This document shows positions 24,079-35,274 of a DNA stretch of 64,000 bases, one piece after another. Made by a program: the position numbers and the translations under genes. Positions within the stretch are counted from its first letter, which is position 1; each line of letters opens with the position of its first letter. The notes beneath the pieces are model-generated. The model was not told the origin of the DNA and made no database searches. It worked only from the letters and a program-made list of their open reading frames with translations. Origin of the DNA: Ziziphus jujuba (taxonomy: Eukaryota > Streptophyta > Magnoliopsida > Rosales > Rhamnaceae); NCBI RefSeq assembly GCF_031755915.1, contig NC_083382.1, forward strand, positions 14,831,501-14,895,500, written 5' to 3'.

Positions 24079-24770
24079 AATTTAAAGTGGGTCCCTATTG
24101 TTGTACTTTTTTTTCCGAAATGATACTGTATCGGATTTCGAGTCCTTTTAATTTGTTAAATCGGGCTTTCGATTAATTCAAAAAATTTTGCAATTTTGTT
24201 TACAACTAGTGACCACCATTAAATGGAATCTCCTATTAATTTGATAATTATTAATTGAAAATTTTCAGTTATTAATTTGTCTTGGAATTTAAAGTGGGTC
24301 CCTCTTTTTTGATAAAAAGCAAATTCATTCCAGAAAAAAAAACACGAAAGTCTCCAGAAGAGGAAACAGTTACAAGCCTAAGCTGGGGCTAATCCAGTCA
24401 GAAGCCAGAACATCTAGAATATATACACACATTTTCCTTCAACACTTTCTTGGCAACACAGTCAGCCGGACCATTGGTCTCCCTCGAATTCCATCTAATT
24501 TTCCAGCAATTTGAAGAAAACAGGGATTGAAGAAGAATTAAAGTGGGTCCCTCTTGTTTGTACTTTTTTTCCGAAATGATGTTGTATTCGATTTCGAGTC
24601 CTTTTAATTTGTTAGATGGAGCTTTAGATTAATTTAAAAATTTTGGTTTTTTTTTTTTTTTTTTTGGCTAAAAAATTTGGTTATTTTGTTTACAACTAGT
24701 GACCATCGTTAAATCGAATCTCGTATTAATTTGATAATTATTAATTGAAAATTTTGAATTATTTTTTATT
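24079..24770. repeat. Direct duplication of about 215 bp, now split by a LINE insertion
   Basis: Copy 1 (about 24079-24290) and copy 2 (about 24536-24765) share TTTAAAGTGGGTCCCT, TTCCGAAATGAT, GATTTCGAGTCCTTTTAATT, TTTACAACTAGTGACCA and TTTGATAATTATTAATTGAA in the same order, at roughly 90 percent similarity by eye. Copy 2 carries an extra T-run near 24650. Copy 1 ends with a second GAATTTAAAGTGGGTCCCTC, showing that the two were once adjacent in tandem. Confidence 0.8.
24307..24534 (-). mobile_element. 5'-truncated LINE 3' end with target-site duplication
   Basis: On the minus strand the upstream part reads SRETNGPADCVAKKVLKE, the C-terminal signature of the RNase H-like domain of plant L1-type LINEs, followed by a stop and a short 3' untranslated tail ending in an A-run (T-run at 24304-24310 on the plus strand). 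It is flanked by GAATTTAAAGTGGGTCCCTC (24285-24304) and GAATTAAAGTGGGTCCCTC (24535-24553), a target-site duplication of about 20 bp typical of LINE insertion. Only about 230 bp of the element is present. Confidence 0.75.
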
Positions 24771-25278
24771 TTTAAATATTGAAAATCTAATAAAGAAATG
24801 TAAAAAAAATAACCCATTAAATTGATAAATAAAATTCGGATCACACTAATTCATGGTGACTGGATATTTTTCTTTTTAAGAAAAGCAATTTTAACCTCTA
24901 TTTATGTTGATCATGTATATTTCACATGTAATTTTTTAATATTTTAAAATAAATTGAAATAAAACTATAACTAAAATAAAACTATCTCACAACTAAAATG
25001 AAACTACCTCACAAGACTAATAAAATTATAACACCACAAGCCTCGACCATCAGAATCTAGACTATCAATTAGATTATAAGGAGTTCAAAGCATATATAGT
25101 TGCTTGCCTCAATCTAAAATTTGCCAAAAAATCAACTTCACTTTGTTACCTTTTCCAAAATTAGTGCAAATAATACATTCAAATCCAGCAAATAAATTTA
25201 TACAACACTCAGTATATTTTATTTATTTATCTATAGGGATAAAACACTCGGTTGAGTCATTATAAAAGGCAATTTTGC

Positions 25279-25314
<36 letters not shown>

Positions 25315-25702
25315 ACAAAATCTAGACTGAAACAAATGTGAAAATGAAAGGTGGATTTTGAAAGTCAATCTTGTAACTTAAAACGTCTATAGAAATCAAG
25401 TAACGATTTTATTTTATTGAAATAACGAATTCTAATATAAAAAGGAGAATACTTATCTAAAATCGAAGATTCTAAAGAATAGAATAAAATATGAATTAAT
25501 TAAAATTCTACAAGAGGTTGGGTATTTCTAATGGTTTTCCTTATTGTTACATTTTAAAAAAATTACTTCTCCATTAGATTTGTCTAAACACTCTTTAAGT
25601 TAATTAAAAAAAAAAAACCTATCAATCTATCAATCTAATGTGCGAAAAAAAATATATATATATTGTCAAGGTGATTATCTATTTTGGAAGAGTTTATTTG
25701 AA

Positions 25703-26090
25703 ATTTTGTTAAAAACAAATTTTTTTCATAAAAGATCAATTATTTAAAAAAAATAAATTAATAACCATAAATATTTTTATGTAAATTATCATTAAAAAAA
25801 TTACAATTAACTGTTAAATTCAGACGACGTTAATTGATATGTCACATATAAAACAATTCACATTCATAAAATTCTTAAAAACAAATTTTTTTTCATAAAA
25901 AATCAGTTATTTAAAAAATAATAATAAAATAAACTAGTAAAATATTTAATTAATTAAAAATCATAAATAATTTTTATACATATTATCATTAAAAAATTAA
26001 GATTAACTATAAAAAATTTAATCAATGTCACCTTTTATGTTACATAATATAAAGCAATTCATATTTATGATTAAAAATGTTCGTAATGTA
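25703..26090. repeat. Tandem duplication of about 185 bp
   Basis: Two adjacent units share, in order, TTAAAAACAAATTTTTTTCA, TCAATTATTTAAAAAA or TCAGTTATTTAAAAAA, CATAAATATTTTTATG or CATAAATAATTTTTATA, TATCATTAAAAAA, TTAATTGATATGTCACAT or TTAATCAATGTCACCT, and AAGCAATTCA or AAACAATTCA. The second unit carries a small insertion of AATAATAATAAAATAAACTA. Nothing coding is seen. Confidence 0.75.
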
Positions 26091-26999
26091 ATATTTCCAA
26101 AAAATAAAGCGCAAGAGAATGTCTGCCAACCAGGAAAAAAGAGAAAGAAATCTTTATAAATGGGACTAGCTAATTCAAATCAAACCTTATGCTCCTTGTT
26201 CCTAAAGTTACTCTAAATAATATTTAATAATTATTAGCTCAAAATCATCAACTTTTGACTAGCTAAATAATCGATATATTAGTTCAAAAGCAGTCAAAGA
26301 TACGGCTTGCTGAGTAGTCTAGTGTGTATATAATTATATATTCAAAAGCCCACTCATACAAACGAAGAACTTGAGACATAATTTTTTCCGGGTTAAAAAA
26401 GAAAAGTACTCAACATTTTGACTTTTTTTGCGAAAGAAAAGAATCAAAAATTAATATTGCACCTAAAAAACAAAAAATAAATATATGAAGCTTAAACAAA
26501 GTCCCTACACAACAGCTTATTGGTAAAAAATCATTATCTTTTCATTTTCAAATCTGTTTAAAAGTTAAAATGATTTGTCAAATATATTGATATATAAAAT
26601 ATTCTTCATATATATATAATCAAATTCTAATCATATCTTTTTTTATTAACCATTGGATTATATCAATAATTTAGATTTAAAATTCACAAATGATAAAATA
26701 TAAATTTAGTGACACATAAAATTCCAATTTAAGAAAAATGAACCCAATCAGAAACCGATAGTTAATAAAGTAATTATATATTTCAGCGTTTGATAACATT
26801 TAAAAGCTGAAAAAAGGAAGTCCAACATTAGTTTTGATATTAATTAGGACCTAATTTGAGATTAATTGTATATATATATAGAGTATTGTTCTCTTGGTAC
26901 ATATTTCCAACATAAAGTGAAAATATATTGACATGTTAAATGTTGAAAGTAACATCTTATTTAATAATTTAATACTAAATAGATAAACATTTTATATAT

Positions 27000-27540
27000 T
27001 GGAAAAAATTAAATAGATAAATATTTTTTAATTTGAGTTCCATAAATAATTTATTTTAAAAGGTTATAATAATAATAATAATAAATATAATTAAATTATA
27101 TTATAAATGTTTAACATATAAAAATTAATTATATGCAAAGAATCAAAAGATACATTTGAATTTGAATTTGAATTCCATATAATGGAAAATATTATAAAGG
27201 TATATTTGAATTTGAATTAAATTATATAAATATATTTGAATTTGAATTTTATATTTTTTAATTTGAATTCGTTAAATAATTTGTCTTATAAGGTAAAAAT
27301 GCGTTTATAAGATAAATAATAATAATAATAATAATAAATAACTAAATTACATTATAGTATTTAATATATAGAAACTAATTATGTGCAAGGAATGAAAAAA
27401 TATATTTGAATTTAAATTTAAATTTTATAGATGAAAAATATTATTTAAATACATTTGAATTGATTTAAATTATAAAAATGCATTTGAATTTAATTTAAAT
27501 TTCATAGATGGAAAAAAATTAGATAGGAAAATTTTATAGA
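27000..27540. repeat. Diverged tandem duplication of about 240 bp rich in TTGAATTTGAATT
   Basis: Unit 1 (about 27025-27240) and unit 2 (about 27255-27500) share TTTTTAATTTGAGTTCC or TTTTTAATTTGAATTCG, AATAATTT, a (TAA)n tract, TTAAATTATATTATA or CTAAATTACATTATA, AATTATATGCAAAGAATCAA or AATTATGTGCAAGGAATGAA, and the hexamer-like run of TTGAATTTGAATT. The GAATTT words also expand locally as a short minisatellite. No ORF is present. Confidence 0.7.
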
Positions 27541-29864
27541 TGGAAAATATTATATAGTTATATTTTTCAACTTAAATTCCATACGACTGAATAATATTAT
27601 ATAAGGAAGTCAAATTAATAGTTCTTAACAAAATTTTATAGAATAGATTAAAAAAAATTTAAATATATTTATTAACAATAAAATTTTTAAATAAATTTTT
27701 AAATATAATTAATTATTATAAATTATTTTTAAAATTATTTATTATGATTTTATATACCGTGCATCATATGGAAAGGATGCTAATTTAATACTAAAAATTC
27801 AATTGAGCAAGTAACAACCACCAGCACTTATCATATCATTAAATGTCCAATATAAAATGTGAACAATATTCTTAACAGATTAAAGCTGTATATTATATAC
27901 ATGTAACTACAACAATGGAATTGGAAAATGATTTTTGAGGGGCAATATATATATTTTTTTAACAAAATATAATTTTACTGAATTTTATCTAAGTTCACAT
28001 CTAAGAGCATATACACGTATAAAATATAAAATTATTGTATGTTAAATTTATTATAAAATTATATGGGTTCTAATGAAAAATAAAATTAAAAATATTGATT
28101 TCTTTAATTTTTAAAAAAAGGAAAAAAAAATTGCATGGTTTGTTTTAAAAGAAAAAAATAAATTATATTTATATTAGTTTTGTTTTTAAACAGTTGCTTT
28201 AATCATAAAGTGCTAATTCCTAAATAATAATTAAAATAATCTCAAAATTTCTACAAAACTATATGTTTACAATCAAAAGGATAATAAGGGAAAAAGATGT
28301 AACCACTTATAATTATAGTATAAATGTAAATTATTATTAAAATTTTCCTGAAAAAACTAAGTTGTCTAAACCAAAGTAGAATAACTACATTTTTTATTGA
28401 AAAAAGAAAATATCTTACAAGATAATATACTAACCATATTTAAGGTAGCCAAATCTTAAATAAAGTTCTTTTTCTTTTAGAAAAAAAAAAAAAAGTGGCC
28501 AAAATATCATTATAAAAGATATTGACTTAAGTGTTTTATTTTAAAAAATATATATTAAGTTAATTTTTTTTTTTTTTTTGCTTGAAAGTTAATTGTTTTT
28601 TTTTTAAATATATATTGGGAAAAAAAAAATCTAAAGCTTGGGGCGAAGCCTCAACATGATTTCGTCCATGTATAATTATGCTATAATAAATGTATATGTC
28701 AATGTGCATGTAACCCTGCTTACATATTCATGATTTAATATAATTTAATTATGGGTAATATATCCCACAAATTATATGTATTTTGACATGCATATCCACA
28801 ATAATACAGATATGTATACTTGTGATAACAGAGCTGTATATAAATACTTAGCTCATAAAAATATGTATTCCATGCCAATATTGTATAAAAGTAACTATAA
28901 ATATTTTCTATTTTCTCTTTTACTCCTATTCGTATTGTTGTATGCAGTGTTGTGTATAAAACTCAACCAACCAAGAAAATGGACAAACTGAATTGCACCA
29001 ACCAACCATTGCCAAGTTCCAAATTTTATAATGGCATAGTATTTTTTTTTTTCATTAATTTTGAATATATTTTTCAGGTTTTTGAACCAAGTTATACCAA
29101 TTCGTTGTTCTTTTGTTTTTGTTTTCTTTTTTTTTTTTCCATTTTTTTTTTTCTGTTGCAAAGCTCACAAAGTATTTGATGTGGATTATTATGGCTTACA
29201 AGAAACACTATATGATTAATGTTAGCACCAATACTAATTATTTGAACTTTTTATTATTTTTAAGAAAATAATATTTCTTTCCGAATTGTTTTAGTATGTG
29301 TATAGATTTTTTAAGCACTTTTTATCATTTTTCAAAATTTTAATAGTTTCTTTTTACATGGTATACCATTGTTTGCTTTTGTATTTAATTAAAATTTATT
29401 AGAAAATAACTATATTAAGAAGTTTTTGAAATTAAAATGAGAAAGAAGTAATCTTAATCATACAATTGGTTAGTGGCCACTTGTCCTTAATTAAAGTGAA
29501 AGTTAAGCAAAACGTAAATAAGACCAGGATCCTGGTCCAAACTTTAATATGGGACAAACGACGAACAACCATATATTTAAAATAAATCCGTGAAGTGATG
29601 TTGATCTGGTGGTAAACCTTTATATTTATACCATAAAATTGTGGGGTTAAAACGTAGTCATCTTCCTTTTATAATAGAAATAATTGAAACAAGAAAAAAA
29701 AAGAAAAAAAAAAGAATTAAACCACAACTGCTGTATTTTATAATATAAATTTTTATTGAAAGGTTTATGACGCTTCCCAAGTAACTATATATCCGTCATT
29801 GCATTATAATTTTGAAAATAGATTTTAGAAGAATATAAATAATATATATATATATATATATATA

Positions 29865-30031
29865 TACGGAAATTCTATGGTGATGACGGTCCGTATGAGA
29901 ACCGCAGTATTAGTGACGGTTTTTCATAGTATTAACGACGGTTTTTTAGAAAATCATCATCAATACTATAAAAAAAATATTACTAATACTGTGGTTCACA
30001 TGAAAATCTTCCGCACTATAGACGGACTGTA
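29865..30031. mobile_element. 167-bp MITE that folds into a near-complete hairpin
   Basis: The two halves are inverted copies of each other. Left arm words TACGG, CTATGGTG, ATGAGAACCGCAGTATTAGT and CATAGTATTAACGACG pair with right arm words (reverse complement) TACAG, CTATAGTG, ATGTGAACCACAGTATTAGT and TATAGTATTGATGATG, giving arms of about 83 bp with almost no loop. It sits inside a (TA)n tract, so the target-site duplication cannot be read. It has no meaningful ORF. Confidence 0.8.
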
Positions 30032-30419
30032 TATATATATTGATAAGATATATTTAATTTATTGTTTTTCATATCTAATTTGTAAATTAAATAATCGAGT
30101 AACCAATACTCTGCTACAACCTGGGAAAGGATTTTTTCTTTCCTTTTTCTTTTTTTTTTTTTTTTGGGTAAATGGAAGGGAAAATTCTTTTGATCACAAT
30201 GCCAAGCACTAAAATGTGTAAACTAATCAAAGTTAATTATTCTCATCTTCAATTTTGTGACTAAAAATTATAAAATAATTACTATTCTACTACCATTTGC
30301 GAAAGATGGTTATTCCTTTCGTCGCGATATCAAGCACTGCTCAATTAAATTAAGTTAAACAGCGACTACCTCTTCTCTATATATGAAGAGGCGCCCCAGA
30401 AACTATGTCAACATTATTA

Positions 30420-30465
<46 letters not shown>

Positions 30466-30679
30466 TGCATCCATTAATACTGCATTTACATATGGTTGAT
30501 ATTTGTGTTTCCATAGGCTCACTCAAAATTATTATTGTATCCTATTACAAAGAAAATTGTCAAAATATATAGTCAATGGCGATAAGTAACTTTTTTTTCT
30601 TCTTAATTTATAGGGCAAAAAGGTCAACTTGATGCGTAATTATGGTGTGCCATGAAGCTGTCGAGTGAGAAATATAACA

Positions 30680-32080
30680 GATTAATTGCAGATTAGTATA
30701 CTGAAATTTTATAGTTATACAAATTGAAATTTTAAATTTGAAGTTGATTGGAATGAATCATGAAATTTTATATCTGTTGCAAATCAATTTAATTTACTAA
30801 CAATGTTAATTTTACTGTTAGATGCTAATATCATACTGATGTCATAATTTATTTTTTTAACAAAAATATAAAAAATTTTACAAAATAAATTATTTATTTA
30901 TTTATTTTATATTTATGGTTTTTTATTTGAAAATTTATACCCATTCCTATTTTATGTAAATTAAAATTCCAAAAAAATTAAATGTTTTTTTTAACTAAAA
31001 TTAAACCAAAAAATAAAAATAAAATTGAAATTTTTAGTCTAATAAAAAAATTTTATTAGATCAAACATTAAATAAAATAATTTTGCTAGACCAAAAATTA
31101 ATAATACTTTTTTAGGCCTAAACCATAAAAAATTAGACCAAAATTACAAAAATAAAACTTAGGCTTAAAATTAGGCAAAAATAAAAATAAAACTAAAATT
31201 TAAATTTTCGCTCTAGTAAAAATATTTTTATTAAATAAAAAATTAAATAAAATAATTTTAAACCAAAAATTTATTATAATTTTTTACGATCAGACCGTAA
31301 AAAATAAAAAATTAGACAAAAATAAAAATAAAAGTAAATTTTAATTTTTATGCTTTTCTTATTTTGGTCTAATATAGAAAATAAAAATTTATTATTGATT
31401 ATTTTTATTTGGTCTAATAATTTATTTTTATTATTTTGAGATCATTATCTAAGTAGTTCATTCTATTTTTAATTTTTCTATAGTTATTCATTGTTTATAG
31501 AGTTTAATGATTCATAAGTGAGTGTAGGTGGATCTACCATCCTTTCTTTCTTAAAGCAAAATAAAAACCCATAAAAATTAAAATTTATTTTTATTTTTTG
31601 CCTAATTGTTTTTTTATTTTGCACTAATTTTTTTTATCGTTTGGGCATAAATATTATTACTAATTTTTGGTCCACTGAAATTATTTTATTTACTTTTTGA
31701 TCTAATAAAAATATTTTTATTAGACCAAAATTCAATTTTTATTTTGGTATAATTTTAGGTTCATGAATATTTAATTTCTTTCGGAGTTATAGTTTAAATA
31801 AAATAGGATTGGATAAAAAAATTTAAATAAAAAAAAACCATGAATATAAAATGGAAAAATATGAAATTTATTTTTTTAAACAAATTTTGGCTTAAAAATG
31901 AATTATGACATCAGTATGACATCATGCTAACATCATCTGATGGTAAAATGAACATCAATAGTTAATTGGATTGATTTGTAACAAATTTAAAATTTTAAAA
32001 TTTAATTCAAATAATTTCAAACTTCAAAATTCGATTTATATAACCCTGAAACTTTAGGATATTAATCAGCAATTAACACA
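30680..32080. mobile_element. 1.4-kb foldback element with arms of about 650-700 bp
   Basis: The whole block is an inverted repeat with its axis near 31380. The outer arms match as AATTGCAGATTAGTATACTGA against AATTGCTGATTAATATCCTAA (reverse complement), then GCAAATCAATTTAATT against ACAAATCAATCCAATT, and ATACTGATGTCATAATTTAT against ATACTGATGTCATAATTCAT. Further in, TCCTATTTTATGTAAA pairs with TCCTATTTTATTTAAA, TTTTATTAGATCAAACATTA with TTTTATTAGATCAAAAAGTA, and GGCCTAAACCATAAAAAATT with TGCCCAAACGATAAAAAAAA. Inside each arm, units with TTAGACCAAAA or CTAATAAAAA words recur, so the arms are themselves internally repeated. No ORF of note is present. Confidence 0.8.
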
Positions 32081-33049
32081 TATATAAAGGACATCCCATT
32101 CAACGAAGAAATACGAAACAATGATGGTAAAACCAAAGAAGCAAGAAGGTCCTCTTTACCCCCAAAAAGAAACAACAAGTTTATCCCACCCTCTAATGGA
32201 ATCAGAAGGCCACTGTAGTTGGGCAAAGACTCATTCTCAGCCTTGATGAAAAAACAGTTAGCTTAGTTTGTGATAAAGACATGACACCCAAGAACGTAAC
32301 AAGAACATCACCACCACCACCACCACCACCAGAATGCATTACAAAGTCGAATCCTTCATAGCAATATAACTATATAAGGCACCTTTCAGGCGTAGTAGTC
32401 CACTATGAGAAATAGAGTACGTTAAATTTGACATTTGAATACCCCTTCAATTAATTCAATTTTTTTTTTTTTTACAAACAATATCATTTTTAAGGAAAAG
32501 AATCATTTAGGAGAAATGTTATTATTTGATTATTGAGAGATATATCCCCAAAATGGATCTAAAAGTCTAAGAGCAAATAAAAAATCCGGTACATGCAAAA
32601 TGTTTATAGTTTGCTTTTCTTCGTCTATTTTGAATTAAATGGAAAAGATAATAAACTAAAAGATATATTTGATTTGTTGAGGGAATCAAAACCTCCAATA
32701 ATAACTCGAAGAGTTTTCAAGTAATTTTAACCTAATGAACATATTAAAACTAAACCAATATATAGGGTATAAATTATACGTTATTTTACCTCAAGTAAAG
32801 TCATCCTAACTAAAAATTCCACTATTTCCATAATTTAAAGGATTATATTGACCTTATCTAAGATAATTCAAGGAAAAACAATTAAAATGAAAAATTAAAT
32901 AATTAAATAACCATAACATTCCCTTCCCCTTAAATTTCATCTTTGTCCTTAAAGGTAATTTTATTCAACACTTTATCCCTTTCATGTGGAATTTGAATAT
33001 GTAATGGTGACCCCTTTGGCTTCCTTGTTTCCCTTCACCAATCTCTTCT
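32081..33049. other. Unassigned AT-rich DNA
   Basis: No gene or clear transposon feature was recognised. It contains a (CAC)n run at about 32306-32332. The last 150 bp may be the outer part of the gypsy relic that follows. Confidence 0.4.
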
Positions 33050-33370
33050 TCCTCCATTATCAAATCTCTATCAACTACATCTAGTTAAGATTCAATAAAA
33101 ACTAATTTCTTGCAACAACGTCATGGTTTGAATTTTTCCTTGCAATTGTGGCAAAGCCCTCTATTTCTTCATTCTTGAATTTCTACAGGTGACAATTTAC
33201 TTACAGCTGTCACTGAGTTGTTGTAGTTTAGATTCTCCATTTTTTTGTTATGATAGATCTCACGCTTTCAATAAACGAGCCAACCCAATTGCTTGAGATA
33301 AAGCAGTAGGTCTTCTTGCTTGTTGTAATATTCCAACCCAAGCAAACACTTCAAATTTGAACTTTTGACT
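33050..33370 (-). pseudogene. Ty3/gypsy retrotransposon gag relic
   Basis: On the minus strand one frame reads QARRPTALSQAIGLARLLKA (about 33265-33330), matching the end of the gypsy gag domain, where the pattern is ...L.QAI.LARL.E. About 120 bp further, another frame reads RNRGLCHNCKEKFKP then stop then RCC (about 33112-33160), the remains of the gag zinc knuckle (GLC..C.EKF..GH.C). The frames differ and stops intervene, so it is a dead fragment. No gypsy protease, RT or LTR was recognised nearby. Confidence 0.55.
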
Positions 33371-33894
33371 AAGTTTGACTAGGGTTAATTGAGGTTATCC
33401 AAGTGGATTCTACAGTTGACTCTTTGCTGTGAGAGAAATCTTGCCTTGATCAAGGCCCTCGACAAAGTACTCATCGACCTAAGTTCATAGACTAATAATA
33501 CGCAAAAGTTGAAGCTGAGGTCAGAAAGTTATGGTCAAAACAACTTACAGTCTGGACTGATTGAGTGAGCCTTAGGTTGACCTTTTAATTGTGTGGATTT
33601 TTATTTTGACTTATATATCATGTGATAGTGCTTGTCGATATAAGTCCATAAACTAGCAGCATGCTTAATTTGGATTTATGATTAGGACGATATGGTTTTG
33701 CAAAATTTATAATTGTTTTATTATTACTAATTTTTCTAGGTATTTTTATATAATAGTGAAAAATGGGTGTTTAAAAATATATATGACAGGTGCCATGTGT
33801 CAGAATTGGACATGGCTACATGTCCTTTTCCTTTTCCTTTTGTTTTTCTTTCTTTATTTTTTTCTTTTTTCTGTTCTTTTTTTTTTCTTTTGCT

Positions 33895-35273
33895 TCATAT
33901 TGCTAATTAATATATTTAACTATATTATTAAGTTTTCACATGCTATATTTAATATAAATGAAAATTGCCAAAAAAAAAAAACAAATAGGTGACACTTTTG
34001 ATGCTAAAAGCATTGCCTATTGCTCTTCAAATTATTTAAAAAAAAAAAAAAAACTTCGTCGATTTTTTACTTTATATTGCTAATTAACATATTTAACTGT
34101 ATTACTAGGATGTTCACACACTATGTTTAAGATTAATTAAAATTGCCCCAAAAAAAAAAAAAAAAGACAATGCTTTTTATGCTAAAAGCTTTGCCTATTA
34201 CTCTTCAAATTATTAAAAAAAAAACTTTTTCAATCTTTTGTTTCATATTGCCTATTAATATATTTAACTGTATTACTAAAATGTTCACACACTATATTTA
34301 ACATTAATTAAAATTGCAAAAAAAAAAAAAAACAACAACAACAACAACAAATAGGTGACACTTATGATGCTAAAATGTCCCCTATTACTCTTAAAATTAT
34401 GAAAATAAAAACCTTTTTAATCTTTTGCTCCTTATTACTAATTAATATATTTAACTGTATTACTAAGATATTCACATACTATGTTTAACATTAATTAAAA
34501 TTGCAAAAAAAAAAAAAAAAAGAACAAATAGACAACGCTTTTGATGCTAAAAGCATCGCCTATTATTATGAACAAAAAAAGTTTGTTAATCTTTTACTTC
34601 ATATTGCTAATTAATAATCAAATACAATTAATTTAAAATTTAAAAACAAAGAAATTAAATTAAATGAGTAGATTAATTATTTTATTTCATGTTACTAATT
34701 AATATATTGAATATTTAGATACATATAAATAAAACATAAAATATATGAAAATTTGAAAATTTCATACAAAGGTATGTTGAATATTTAGATACATATAAAT
34801 AAAACATAAAATGTATGAAAATTTGAAACTTTCATACAAAGGCCGAGCTTTTGTTTACAAAAGCGTCACCTAACACTTTGTCGTCATAAATATAATAAAA
34901 TAAATAATGTATTCTTCTTTAATATAGTTATTCTTCATAATGCTAAAATTGAATAAACTTGAAATAAGGTATGAAAAAAAAAATTACAATAGCCAATGCT
35001 TTCATCACAAAAGCATCAACCAATATCAATTATTTTTACTAATACATTGTTTATAAGAGCATCGGCTAATGTTTTTATTCATATAACAAATGATGACAAA
35101 AAAAAGTGTTGCTTATTGTTGTTATTAATCGATGTATGTATTATGAAAGCGTTGTATAATTTTAGGATTTTAGTCGACGCTTTATCTTCAGTATCGCAGT
35201 TTTATTTTTGCAGATCCAGTTTTTGTATAGTGTCGCTTAATTAGTGTCGCTAGTTTTCTCTTTTGGTGCAGTG
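33895..35273. mobile_element. CACTA-like transposon terminus with tandem repeats and palindrome array
   Basis: The right edge (35253-35273) reads, in reverse complement, CACTGCACCAAAAGAGAAAAC, like the terminal inverted repeat of plant CACTA (En/Spm) elements. Inside it are several GTGTCGC or GCGTC words, then a run of interrupted palindromes such as ACGCTTTTGATGCTAAAAGC (34536-34555), GAGCTTTTGTTTACAAAAGC and ATGCTTTCATCACAAAAGC. From 33895 to 34620 these sit in about four tandem units of 171-188 bp (landmark GATGCTAAAA at 34000, 34178, 34366, 34543). Subterminal repeats of this kind bind transposase in CACTA elements. No left CACTG end and no transposase frame was found in the window, so this is a fragment or a non-autonomous derivative. 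Confidence 0.45.
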
Positions 35274-35274
35274 T

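Larger units (their letters stand above)
23419..29864. other. AT-rich intergenic region with LINE and tandem-duplication relics
   Basis: No gene is supported. The span includes a duplicated segment split by a LINE fragment (24079-24770), tandem duplications (25703-26090, 27000-27540), and long (TA)n, (TAA)n and poly-A/T tracts (for example 25278-25304, 28479-28496, 29129-29153). The remaining DNA is unassigned AT-rich sequence. The ORFs at 28776-29179 fall in low-complexity sequence without family features. Confidence 0.6.

Noticed and set aside
28776..29179. ORFs of 71-88 codons on both strands
   Set aside because: They are low-complexity Phe/Lys-rich translations of T- and A-runs.
33895..34620. 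Regularly spaced repeats considered as a CRISPR-like array
   Set aside because: The units are 171-188 bp, AT-rich and in a plant nuclear genome next to a transposon terminus, so tandem TE repeats explain them.
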